Shown: positions 45,116-53,226 of the stretch, one piece after another
How the letters are laid out: every line of letters begins with the position of its first letter
Numbering within the stretch: the stretch's first letter is position 1
DNA from: Bacteroidales bacterium
Lineage (GTDB): Bacteria; Bacteroidota; Bacteroidia; Bacteroidales; GCA-2748055
Direction of reading: 5' to 3'
NCBI GenBank assembly: GCA_029210585.1
Contig: JARGFP010000002.1
Coordinates: 1-64,000 of the forward strand
DNA length: 64,000 nucleotides
Made by a program: the position numbers and the translations under genes
The notes under the pieces: model-generated
What the model saw: only the letters and a program-made list of their open reading frames with translations
What the model was told of the DNA's origin: nothing
Databases searched by the model: none

Positions 45116-45400
45116 TTACCTGTAAAACAAGAGATAGGCGAGTAAAAACAATGCAGCTGCGATCACAATCAGCCGGATATTGGAATCACGTCCGGCTTTC
45201 CGGTTGGTTTTGGAACTGTATTGCCGAAAGGATCCGCGTGTGATCGTGGAGGAGGATTTACTGAATGTGACCTCCTGTCCCAGTTCGGCCCTGATCCTCC
45301 TGTTCCTGTCTTCCCGTTCCTCCTTTGCCGGATCCCAGTACAACGGTTTGTAATCGAAACGTTTGGGTTCGTTTACCTTGAAAAATCTTGGTATTCCCAT
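45116..45400 (-). CDS. Small single-pass membrane protein upstream of mutL
   Basis: 94 residues. Starts MGIPRFFKVNEPKRFDYKP and has a basic, proline-containing N-terminal half (FDYKPLYWDPAKEEREDR), a serine-rich middle and one C-terminal membrane segment (RLIVIAAALFLLAYLLFY). I recall this type in many Bacteroidota just before mutL, sometimes mislabelled as a riboflavin synthase subunit; nothing in it supports that. Function unknown; topology would put the charged part in the cytoplasm. Start at 45400, because an in-frame extension upstream has no similarity. A -7 element lies 19 bases upstream. Confidence 0.8.
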   Translation of the reverse strand: MGIPRFFKVNEPKRFDYKPLYWDPAKEEREDRNRRIRAELGQEVTFSKSSSTITRGSFRQYSSKTNRKAGRDSNIRLIVIAAALFLLAYLLFYR

Positions 45401-45418
45401 TTTTACTTTTTTACGGTA

Positions 45419-45426
45419 CAAAGTTA
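45419..45426 (-). promoter_or_regulatory. -7 element of the mutL operon
   Basis: TAACTTTG on the minus strand, full match to TAnnTTTG, 18 bases before the small membrane protein start. No TTG at 19-20 bases. Confidence 0.4.
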
Positions 45427-45616
45427 CCATTTTTTGATGGAAAATGAAGCTGATACAGCGCAATAGTTCATGAATCCCTTATGTGGGTTTTTAAGTAAGC
45501 AGGGAAAGATTAAATTTGAACTCTGATCCTGTGGCCTGCTGCATGAGATACTGGCAGGATTTTTTTTCAGGAACATAATGGGTTTTTTGATAAACACGCA
45601 AATTAAACAGAAACAG

Positions 45617-46192
45617 ATGAAGGATATCATCCATCAGCACCTGTCGGAGGCCGGTGCAACACTGGAACGGTTCATGGGCAACCCGGATAACATTGCATCG
45701 ATCGAAAACGCTGCCGGAATCCTTGCGGGGGCGATCAAGAATGGCGGGAAGATCATCTCCTGTGGCAATGGCGGATCTATGTGTGATTCCATGCATTTTG
45801 CCGAAGAGCTCACCGGCAGGTTCAAGCATGACCGTCCGGCCCTTCCTGCGGTGAGTATTTCTGACCCGTCGCACATCACCTGTGTGGGCAATGATTTTGG
45901 ATTCGATGAGGTCTTTTCCCGGTTTGTAGAGGGAATGGGTTCTGCAGGGGATGCATTGCTGGCCATCAGCACCAGTGGGAATTCCCGGAATGTGATCAGG
46001 GCTGCAGAAGTAGCGCTGGAAAAGGGAATGAAAGTGGTGGCGCTTACCGGCAAGACCGGCGGACTCCTGGCCAAACTGGCCGATGCAGAGGTCCGCGTGG
46101 ATGGCGGGAAATACAGCGACCGGGTTCAGGAGGTGCATGTGAAAGTAGTGCATATCCTGGTGGAATTGATTGAGCAGGAGGTGCTTGGGTAA
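45617..46192 (+). CDS. gmhA: Sedoheptulose 7-phosphate isomerase
   Basis: 191 residues, SIS fold, cytoplasmic. It converts sedoheptulose 7-phosphate to glycero-manno-heptose 7-phosphate, the first step towards LPS core or surface-glycan heptose. Very close to the E. coli enzyme: SCGNGGSMCDSMHFAEELTG, SISDPSHITCVGNDFGFD, STSGNSRNVI and DRVQEVHVKVVHIL are all recognisable. I start at 45617 (MKDIIHQHL), the position matching E. coli; an upstream ATG at 45578 adds 13 residues. No other heptose gene is adjacent. Confidence 0.92.
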   Translation: MKDIIHQHLSEAGATLERFMGNPDNIASIENAAGILAGAIKNGGKIISCGNGGSMCDSMHFAEELTGRFKHDRPALPAVSISDPSHITCVGNDFGFDEVFSRFVEGMGSAGDALLAISTSGNSRNVIRAAEVALEKGMKVVALTGKTGGLLAKLADAEVRVDGGKYSDRVQEVHVKVVHILVELIEQEVLG

Positions 46193-46328
46193 CAGTAACA
46201 TCTTTTCCATTGATTTTGGCCTGAATATTGCTTTCGCTTCAATAACGGTTCATCTTTTGGACAGAAGCGGTATCAGAATGAGGTGAATCCACACTATTTT
46301 TGAATCCGAATTTTAAAACCTTACAATC

Positions 46329-46901
46329 ATGAAAGCATTCAAAAAATATATGTTCATTTCGCTGGCCATCCTGCTGCTTGTATCCTGCGGCCGTTCCGGT
46401 GATCCGGGACATTGTTTTATTTCAGTTGACTGGGAATACTGGAATGAGGACTACGGGGTTTATTATTACAAAGATAACAATCCCGATGTTCCGGAATCAC
46501 AATACATTGATCCCGGGTTTTACTACGACAGCTATCCCGGGTACTATGAATATCACTACGAAGCGGAAGATCCCGACGAATGGTTTTCCTACGAAGGTTT
46601 TTACGAGCTGTTCCAGAACCCCGGCACCGAGGGAGGACTTTTTCGCGACGGTTGGGACGGGGCAGATACCTATTTCGACCTATACCTGTATGTGTATGCC
46701 AGGAAAGGGCTGGGCCTGAAGAACCTCCAGGTCACCAAATCAGCCACACAGCCTGAAACACCCGCCCTTGAAACCACTTCCAGGTCGGGACGCGCCATCA
46801 CGGAAGTACCCGTACGGACAGAGACCAGGAGCTGGGAAAAGACCGACGGTGCATGGACCATCAGGGTGCAGGAAGAGGTGAAGGTGTACCCCAGGAAGTA
46901 A
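46329..46901 (+). CDS. Tyrosine- and aspartate-rich lipoprotein of unknown function
   Basis: 190 residues. Lipoprotein signal peptide (LLLVSCG, Cys 20). The mature part is notable for a block at 33-100 with many Tyr, Asp, Glu and Pro (for example YGVYYYKDNNPDVP and YYDSYPGYYEYHYEAEDPDE), then a more ordinary C-terminal part. No known family. A full -7 element TATTTTTG lies at 46295-46302. The DNA of its last codons (GAGGTGAAGGTGTACCC) recurs in decayed form after the stop. Confidence 0.65.
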   Translation: MKAFKKYMFISLAILLLVSCGRSGDPGHCFISVDWEYWNEDYGVYYYKDNNPDVPESQYIDPGFYYDSYPGYYEYHYEAEDPDEWFSYEGFYELFQNPGTEGGLFRDGWDGADTYFDLYLYVYARKGLGLKNLQVTKSATQPETPALETTSRSGRAITEVPVRTETRSWEKTDGAWTIRVQEEVKVYPRK

Positions 46902-46971
46902 AGTCGAACGGCATTAAGTGAAGGTGTACCCGGAGAATTCAATGTATTCCGCAAGAGGTGAAGGGTTACCC
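46875..46971. repeat. Decayed copies of the 3' end of the tyrosine-rich lipoprotein gene
   Basis: The motif GAGGTGAAGGTGTACCC at 46875-46891 (last codons) recurs as AAGTGAAGGTGTACCC at 46916-46931 and as AAGAGGTGAAGGGTTACCC at 46953-46971, followed by similar GAAGTAAAG stretches. Spacing is about 40 bases. Confidence 0.6.
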
Positions 46972-47312
46972 TATGAAGTAAAGACGTATCTCAGGATGTA
47001 ACGATGTGCCACTCACCCAGGCATATGTTTCAAAACATTTATACCGGTTACAGATGTCTCTTTTGACGCACATGGCAGTGAATTAATTCACTTTCACTGA
47101 ACTTATCTTGTTTTGGAACAAATTCTTCCGGCGAAGTTGTATTTTTATAAGATTGCATCCAGGTGATATCATTTGGGACTGATTGCATGAATGTGACCGA
47201 TCTCACCTGGATTTTTATTCGGTTTAACATAAAAAAAAATTACATTTGATCTGAATTACTCTGATGCAAGACAACCGCTTTGCCTTCTTCCGGATTTTTA
47301 TCATATACATCA
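46902..47312. other. 411-base intergenic region
   Basis: Left third holds the decayed repeats. Middle is unstructured apart from a short inverted repeat TTGTT-TTGG-AACAA near 47110. Right end has the -7 element of the next operon (47241-47248). No gene seen. Confidence 0.55.
47241..47248 (+). promoter_or_regulatory. -7 element of the TonB receptor/DUF4249 operon
   Basis: TACATTTG, full match to TAnnTTTG, 64 bases before the first gene. The -33 side is A/T-rich without a TTTG. Confidence 0.4.
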
Positions 47313-48059
47313 ATGTACCAGAAACCTGAAATAATTTGTATTGCAGTAGCCTTCCTGTTTGTGTTTTCGATATCCTTTTCTCAGGACAGTTCACAGGACA
47401 ACAGTGGATCTTTCAGTGAAATTTTAACCGTCGCAACTGATAAGTACGGCACCAACCAGCAACTGGCCAATGGTGTTTATTTTGAGGACACGTATCGTGG
47501 TGCCAGGGGACATCCTTACCTCCTGGAGGATCAGTTCACCAGGGGTGCTGTGACCTTTTACGGGAAGGAATACCGGGACGTTTCCCTGAAGTATGACCTG
47601 TACGGACAGCAGTTGCTGATCTCCCACCAGGAAGATGCCATGGTCTTTACCACCGTGCTTGCTAAGGAACTGACAGAGACTTTCATTATCCATGGGATCT
47701 GTTTCAGAAAACTGGTGCTGATGCAAGAGGAACCGTCTTACTACCAGGTTGTTGCGGAGGAGGAAGTACTAAAGTGTTACTACGCATGGTTCCGGACCAG
47801 GTATGAGTCGATCGGGGAAAACGAAAACAAACTGTATTCATTCACGGAAGATCAGCAACGACGCTACCTGTTGATGGACCAGGAGGTCTACCGGTACTTC
47901 AATAACTGGACCTTTGTCAGGATTTTTGACCGATCACTGCGCGGAGCGATTCGGTCCCACCTCAGGCAAAACGACCTGAAAATTCAAAAGGCCACAGATG
48001 AGCAGGTCGGAGAGGTGATCCGGTTCATTACTCAACTTATTCACCCATCTGACTTATAG
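47313..48059 (+). CDS. Exported protein of unknown function, first gene of the TonB receptor/DUF4249 operon
   Basis: 248 residues. N-terminal signal peptide (MYQKPEIICIAVAFLFVFSISFSQ shortened: hydrophobic core IICIAVAFLFVF, cleavage after FSQ). The mature protein has a repeated beta pattern in the first half (NGVYFEDTYRGARGHPYL, VTFYGKEYRDVSLKYDLYGQQL) resembling an outer-surface hypothetical type often seen near TonB receptors, and a helical, basic C-terminal half. No family named. Six bases separate its stop from the receptor start, so it belongs to that operon and may be a periplasmic accessory. Start at 47313 (first Met before the signal core). Confidence 0.72.
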   Translation: MYQKPEIICIAVAFLFVFSISFSQDSSQDNSGSFSEILTVATDKYGTNQQLANGVYFEDTYRGARGHPYLLEDQFTRGAVTFYGKEYRDVSLKYDLYGQQLLISHQEDAMVFTTVLAKELTETFIIHGICFRKLVLMQEEPSYYQVVAEEEVLKCYYAWFRTRYESIGENENKLYSFTEDQQRRYLLMDQEVYRYFNNWTFVRIFDRSLRGAIRSHLRQNDLKIQKATDEQVGEVIRFITQLIHPSDL

Positions 48060-48065
48060 GCACCT

Positions 48066-50846
48066 GTGAATCAACTTGCATCCCGAATCGTCCTTTTCAT
48101 CCTCTTCACAGGTGTTCCAGGAATCCTGCTCAGTCAAGAGCCCCTGCAGGTTAACAGGTCTGTAGATGAGATGGCACTCGAAGAATTTATCGGTACACTC
48201 CAACGCGATACCAACCTGGAATTTTATTACAAGTCAGCATGGATCGATTCTGTCGTCGTCAGGAATGTACGTAAGGGCGATCTGCTGGAACAGGTGCTTG
48301 CTCAGGCGTTCCGGGGAACCGGATTGAACTTTTTCACTGAAGACAACCAGGTATTTATTTTCCAGGGTGATCCGGTTGTTGCATCACTGCCCGAATATGA
48401 CGACCACCGGAAAAAAGCCTTCACCGGAGTGGACGCAACCAGCGAGGGAAACGGTGACCAGTATATGACCACCATCAATATCTCCCGCGAAAATATGATC
48501 ACTGTTGGTGAGGAGCATGCAAACAATAACGGCAGGAAAAAACGTGTACAGGGCAGGATCCTGAATGGCAGCACGGGGGAGCCGCTTATCGGGGCAACCA
48601 TTTATGTGAAGCAACTTTCACTGGGTACCATTTCCGACGTGGACGGCAATTTCTTCCTGGAACTGGCACCAGGCCAGTATACAATTTCCATGGATCATAT
48701 GGCGATGAAAGCACTTGAATATGGTCTGAAGGTACTATCTGATGGGTCGTTCACGATCGAACTTGAGAACGAACTGATCGAGCTGGAGGAAATAACCGTG
48801 ATTGATAAGCGCAGGGGCAATGTCGACGGCATGCTGATGGGGTACGAACGGATTACCACCCGGTCCATGAAGGAGATTCCGGTGGTAATGGGAGAAAAGG
48901 ATATTCTGAAGGTCGCACAGATGCTCCCGGGTGTTCAGAATGTGGGGGAGGGGTCCTCGGGATTCAATGTACGTGGAGGATCTCCCGACCAGAATATGTT
49001 CTATATCAACAATATTTCTGTATACAATACATCCCATCTCTTCGGGTTTTTTACTGCATTCAGTCCTGACATTATCAGCGATTTCTCCCTCTACAAGAAC
49101 AATGTACCCGCGAAATATGGCGGTCGTATTGCGTCTATCTTTGAGATCAATACCCGTGAGGGGAACAAGAATAATTTCTTCGCCCAGGGAGGAATCAGTC
49201 CCATTACCGGGCATGTTTCAGCGGAAGGTCCGGTTATAAAAGAGAAAGTGACTTTTGTGGCAAGCTACCGGAGCACCTATTCCGACTGGATACTGAACAG
49301 GATCAACGACCAGGACCTGAAGAACAGCAATGCCACTTTCAGCGATGCAACGCTGGGGCTGAATGCTGAGATCAACACCGACAACCGGCTGAGATTCTTC
49401 TATTACCAGAGTGCGGATAAATTCTCACTGTCGACACGCAATGACTACAGTTATGCGAACAGGGGCGCTTCTCTGTTATGGGACCACAGGTTCAACAACA
49501 ATTTAACCCTTGATGTTTCAGCGGCAACAAGCAATTACGGGTTCGGAAATATTGACAAAAACAATGTCAGTGAAGCATATGAGCAGGATTATTCCATCCG
49601 TCATTCTGAAGCCCGTGCCGACTTCACCTGGCTGGCGCCCGGCAATCACCTGATCGAATTCGGGGCAAACAGCGTCCTGTACCAACTGAACCGGGGAAAT
49701 ATCATTCCCTACGGACCTGAATCCAGGCGAATCCCCATCAGTCTTGGCGAGGAACAGGGAGTGGAAAATTCCCTCTATCTTTCGGATGAGTTTTCCCTGC
49801 TTCCCAGGCTGAATTTACTGCTGGGACTTCGTTACAGTCATTATATGTACCTCGGACCGGCAGATGTGATCCGGTACGACGAGGGATTGCCGAAAAACCA
49901 GTTCACTGTAATCGGGTCAGAAAGTTATGCCCCATGGGAGAAGGTGCAGTCCTATTCTGGTTTCGAACCCAGGGTTGTACTGAATTATTCGCTGGGCAAC
50001 AATACATCGGTCAAGGCTTCCTACAACCGGCTGCAGCAGTATATCTTCCTGCTGAGCAATACCATTGCGCTGGCACCAACCGACCAGTGGAAGCTGACAG
50101 ATTCCCACATTACACCGCCGTTATCGGACCAGGTTTCGGCAGGGTTTTACCATGATTTCCAGGACCAGGGAATCAATATCTCCGTGGAGGCCTACAAGAA
50201 ATGGATCTCGAATGTTGTGGAGTATAAGGATGGCGTCGACTTTATCTCGGGTGCACCTGTTGAAACCCAGGTACTGCAGGGAACTCAGGATTCCAGGGGA
50301 ATCGAGGTGATGGTAAAGAAGAATACCAACCGGCTGACCGGCTGGGTCTCCTATACCTGGTCCCGTTCCATGGTAACGGTGGACGGATCCTTCGATGAAA
50401 TGCAGATCAATGATGGATCGCCTTTTCCATCAAATTACGACAGGCCGCACAGCTTCAACCTGGTATCCAACTACCGGATCAGCCGCAGACTCAGTTTTTC
50501 ATCCAATATTGTCTATACTTCCGGCAGGCCTGTAACCCTTCCGATTGCGGTATACTATTCCGAGAACCAGCAATACCTGTATTATTCTTCCAGGAACAAA
50601 TACCGGATCCCCGATTATTTCAGGATCGACCTTTCGGTGAACCTGGAGGGAAACCTCAAATTCAAGAAGCTGGCACACAGTTTCTGGATGCTGAATATTT
50701 ATAATCTTACGGGCAGGGAAAACGCTTATTCGGTTTTTTACGAAGCCAGGGCAGGGCAGATCAAAGGATATAGATTATCCATTTTTGCACAGCCCATCGT
50801 TACACTTTCATGGAACTTTAAATTCGGTAATTATAACAGTGAGTAA
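48066..50846 (+). CDS. TonB-dependent receptor with N-terminal STN domain
   Basis: 926 residues, GTG start at 48066, needed to include the signal peptide (IVLFILFTGVPGILLSQ). After it: an STN domain at about 26-105 (LEEFIGTLQRDTNLEFYY), a CarboxypepD_reg domain at 158-250 (VQGRILNGSTGEPLIGATI), a plug with FNVRGGSPDQN and the barrel. STN domains in receptors usually bind an anti-sigma factor for cargo-dependent signalling, but no sigma/anti-sigma pair is in the window. The final residues (WNFKFGNYNSE) overlap the next gene. Partner genes are two DUF4249 lipoproteins, not SusD. Confidence 0.93.
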   Translation: MNQLASRIVLFILFTGVPGILLSQEPLQVNRSVDEMALEEFIGTLQRDTNLEFYYKSAWIDSVVVRNVRKGDLLEQVLAQAFRGTGLNFFTEDNQVFIFQGDPVVASLPEYDDHRKKAFTGVDATSEGNGDQYMTTINISRENMITVGEEHANNNGRKKRVQGRILNGSTGEPLIGATIYVKQLSLGTISDVDGNFFLELAPGQYTISMDHMAMKALEYGLKVLSDGSFTIELENELIELEEITVIDKRRGNVDGMLMGYERITTRSMKEIPVVMGEKDILKVAQMLPGVQNVGEGSSGFNVRGGSPDQNMFYINNISVYNTSHLFGFFTAFSPDIISDFSLYKNNVPAKYGGRIASIFEINTREGNKNNFFAQGGISPITGHVSAEGPVIKEKVTFVASYRSTYSDWILNRINDQDLKNSNATFSDATLGLNAEINTDNRLRFFYYQSADKFSLSTRNDYSYANRGASLLWDHRFNNNLTLDVSAATSNYGFGNIDKNNVSEAYEQDYSIRHSEARADFTWLAPGNHLIEFGANSVLYQLNRGNIIPYGPESRRIPISLGEEQGVENSLYLSDEFSLLPRLNLLLGLRYSHYMYLGPADVIRYDEGLPKNQFTVIGSESYAPWEKVQSYSGFEPRVVLNYSLGNNTSVKASYNRLQQYIFLLSNTIALAPTDQWKLTDSHITPPLSDQVSAGFYHDFQDQGINISVEAYKKWISNVVEYKDGVDFISGAPVETQVLQGTQDSRGIEVMVKKNTNRLTGWVSYTWSRSMVTVDGSFDEMQINDGSPFPSNYDRPHSFNLVSNYRISRRLSFSSNIVYTSGRPVTLPIAVYYSENQQYLYYSSRNKYRIPDYFRIDLSVNLEGNLKFKKLAHSFWMLNIYNLTGRENAYSVFYEARAGQIKGYRLSIFAQPIVTLSWNFKFGNYNSE

Positions 50847-52020
50847 CATCAGAAATATAGTATCAAAGGGGATAAACCAGTTGCTGGCTCCGGCGGTCTT
50901 CTTTGCATTGCTGATGAATTTCAGCAGTTGCATTGAACCATACACGGCAGATGTGGAGGAAGCAACCGACCTGATCTCGGTGGAAGGGAGCATCATCAGG
51001 GGTGAACTGGTTCAGACGGTGGTGGTAACGCGTACGTCTGCCATGGTAAATCCACAGTTCCTGCCGGTAAGGGATTGCATGGTGGAAGTGGTGGATGACC
51101 AGGGAGCAGGGTTTCTCTTCAACGAAAATCCAGATGGAACCTATACCAGGACCATCCCGGATGAAATGCTGAAGATCGGCCGAAAGTACCAGCTCAGGGT
51201 TACCACCCCGCGGGGAGAACGGTATGAATCATCCTATGAGCGACTGAACAGCGGTACAGAGGTGGATTCTGTCTATTACCGGGTTGAGGACAGAATTGAT
51301 AAGGTGGCCGGAGAGGAACTTACCGGCCTGCAGTTCTATGTGGACCTTGAGGCAGCGGATTCCATCTCAAGGTATTACAGGTGGAGCCTGGAGGAGACTT
51401 ATGAGTATACTTCAGTGGCCCCCATCTCCTATTATTACCTGGATGAAAGCCTGGAGCAGTATTATCCGGAGTATGATACGGAATTTTTCAGGTGCTGGAA
51501 GACAGCCGGGATCAAGGACCTCTTCCTGTCGAGCACCAAGAACCTGGTGATGAATGAAAAAAAGATGATCCCGCTGAATTATGTTTCTACAGAGAGTGAC
51601 CGGCTGAAAATTAAGTACAGTTTGCTCATACGGCAGTATACAATGTCGGAAAACGCCTACCGGTACTGGCTGAATCACAAGATCGCCACCCAGGAAGCAG
51701 GCGGATTGTATACACAGCAGCCCGGTCAGCCCGTCAGCAATATCGTTAATGTAGATGACAGTACAGAGCAGGTGCTCGGTTTTTTCTGGGCCTCCCACAA
51801 GACAGAACAGCGATTGACGATTCCACGGATCAATGACCTGCCGGTTTTCGGGGATCCGTGCGACCTGGTGGAGTTCAGTTTTGCCGACCATGGAAAGGGG
51901 CCCTTCCCGATGTATATCTGGGTGGACCCCATGAGTGGAATAAGATATACCAGCAACCGGTTCTGTTTTGTCTGTACGCTGAAAGGTGGCGAAACGCAGC
52001 CGCCGGATTGGTGGGAATAA
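50839..52020 (+). CDS. DUF4249 lipoprotein (first of tandem pair)
   Basis: 393 residues. GTG start at 50839 overlaps the receptor stop by eight bases. Lipoprotein signal peptide with lipobox NFSSC (Cys 32). The mature part has the DUF4249 pattern: ISVEGSIIRG, then VVTRTSAM, an Ig-like N-terminal region, and a C-terminus with C-x-x-C in FCFVCTLKGGETQPPDWWE. DUF4249 proteins are known only as partners of TonB receptors in Bacteroidota, where they are presumed to be surface lipoproteins serving like SusD. The next gene is its paralogue. Confidence 0.87.
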   Translation: MSNIRNIVSKGINQLLAPAVFFALLMNFSSCIEPYTADVEEATDLISVEGSIIRGELVQTVVVTRTSAMVNPQFLPVRDCMVEVVDDQGAGFLFNENPDGTYTRTIPDEMLKIGRKYQLRVTTPRGERYESSYERLNSGTEVDSVYYRVEDRIDKVAGEELTGLQFYVDLEAADSISRYYRWSLEETYEYTSVAPISYYYLDESLEQYYPEYDTEFFRCWKTAGIKDLFLSSTKNLVMNEKKMIPLNYVSTESDRLKIKYSLLIRQYTMSENAYRYWLNHKIATQEAGGLYTQQPGQPVSNIVNVDDSTEQVLGFFWASHKTEQRLTIPRINDLPVFGDPCDLVEFSFADHGKGPFPMYIWVDPMSGIRYTSNRFCFVCTLKGGETQPPDWWE

Positions 52021-52032
52021 ATATTTTATGTC

Positions 52033-53214
52033 ATGAAAGTGAAACAGGACCTACCTATGACAAATAGAGGAGACCGGCGGAGAGGGACCACCCTCCCGGT
52101 ACTATTCCTGTGCCTTGTTTGCATTTCATTTTCCTGCATTGTGCCTTTCGAGGCTGAGACCGATGAGCGTGTTCATATGCTTTCCATTGAAGGCAGCCTG
52201 ATCAAGGGCCTGGATACCCAAACAGTCTTTATTTCCAGAACTACTGCATTACTGGACCTGCGACTGGATCCTGTGACGGAATGTATCGTTTCGGTGGTAG
52301 ACAACCTGGGCAATGAGTTTTATTATGCCGGGGCGGATGATGGAAAATATGAGGTATCCATACCAGACGAGCAGTTGGTTGTGGACAGGCAGTATAAGCT
52401 CCAGGTGGTTACCCCCGGGGGTGATTTTTATGAATCGGCTTTCGAAACATTGAACCGGGCAGCAGATGTGGATACGGTATATTATGAAGTTACGGATGTT
52501 ATTGACAAAGTCTCGGGAGATGACCTGCAGGGATTGCAGTTTTATATCGACCTGAGGGCATCGGATTCCACTTCCAGGTATTTCAGGTGGAAGCTGAACG
52601 AAACTTTTGAATATACCTCCATCGAACCGGTTACCTATATTATTATGCCCGATACAGTCATTTTCCTGGATAATATATTTGAATTTTACCGTTGCTGGAA
52701 AACCCAGAAAATCACCAGGCTGTTTTTATCAACCACCGAAAACCTGGTACTGAATGAGAAAAAGAAGATCCCGCTTAATTTCGTGTCGACCAAGTCGGAC
52801 AGACTCAAGTATAAATACAGTCTGCAGGTGGAGCAGTACACACTGAGCAAGGGCGCTTACCAATACTGGCAGAAAAAAAAGATTGAAACCCAGGAATCAG
52901 GCGGATTGTATACCCAGCAACCAGGGAAACCGGTCAGTAATATACAACGGATTGGAGATGCAGGTGAAACCGTACTGGGCTATTTCTGGGCTTCGCATAA
53001 AACCGAACAAAGGATTTTTGTACCACGGATTCCCTCGCTGCCCGTACCCGGGGATAATTGTGAAGCGGTGGATTACGACCCGAAAATCCATAAAAGCATT
53101 CCGCGTTACATCTACGTAGATGAATTTCGAAACAGGGTGCTGACAGGTATTTCGTTCTGTTTTGACTGTACACTGAAGCATGGTTCCACAACACCCCCGG
53201 ATTTCTGGGAATAG
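52033..53214 (+). CDS. DUF4249 lipoprotein (second of tandem pair)
   Basis: 393 residues, clear paralogue of the preceding product: same order of motifs (LSIEGSLIKG, YKLQVVTPGG, DKVSGDDLQGLQFYIDL, SGGLYTQQPGKPVSNI) and the same C-terminal CxxC motif in FCFDCTLKHGSTTPPDFWE. Lipobox ISFSC near residue 35 from the ATG at 52033; a Met eight codons later is another candidate. A duplication with retained length and both copies in one operon suggests either a heterodimer or two cargo variants. Gap to the first copy 12 bases. Confidence 0.87.
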   Translation: MKVKQDLPMTNRGDRRRGTTLPVLFLCLVCISFSCIVPFEAETDERVHMLSIEGSLIKGLDTQTVFISRTTALLDLRLDPVTECIVSVVDNLGNEFYYAGADDGKYEVSIPDEQLVVDRQYKLQVVTPGGDFYESAFETLNRAADVDTVYYEVTDVIDKVSGDDLQGLQFYIDLRASDSTSRYFRWKLNETFEYTSIEPVTYIIMPDTVIFLDNIFEFYRCWKTQKITRLFLSTTENLVLNEKKKIPLNFVSTKSDRLKYKYSLQVEQYTLSKGAYQYWQKKKIETQESGGLYTQQPGKPVSNIQRIGDAGETVLGYFWASHKTEQRIFVPRIPSLPVPGDNCEAVDYDPKIHKSIPRYIYVDEFRNRVLTGISFCFDCTLKHGSTTPPDFWE

Positions 53215-53226
53215 AAATTATTATAT

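Noticed and set aside
47160-47209. Inverted repeat CAGGTGA...TCACCTG before the TonB operon
   Set aside because: Only 7 bp with a 36-base loop; expected by chance over this length.
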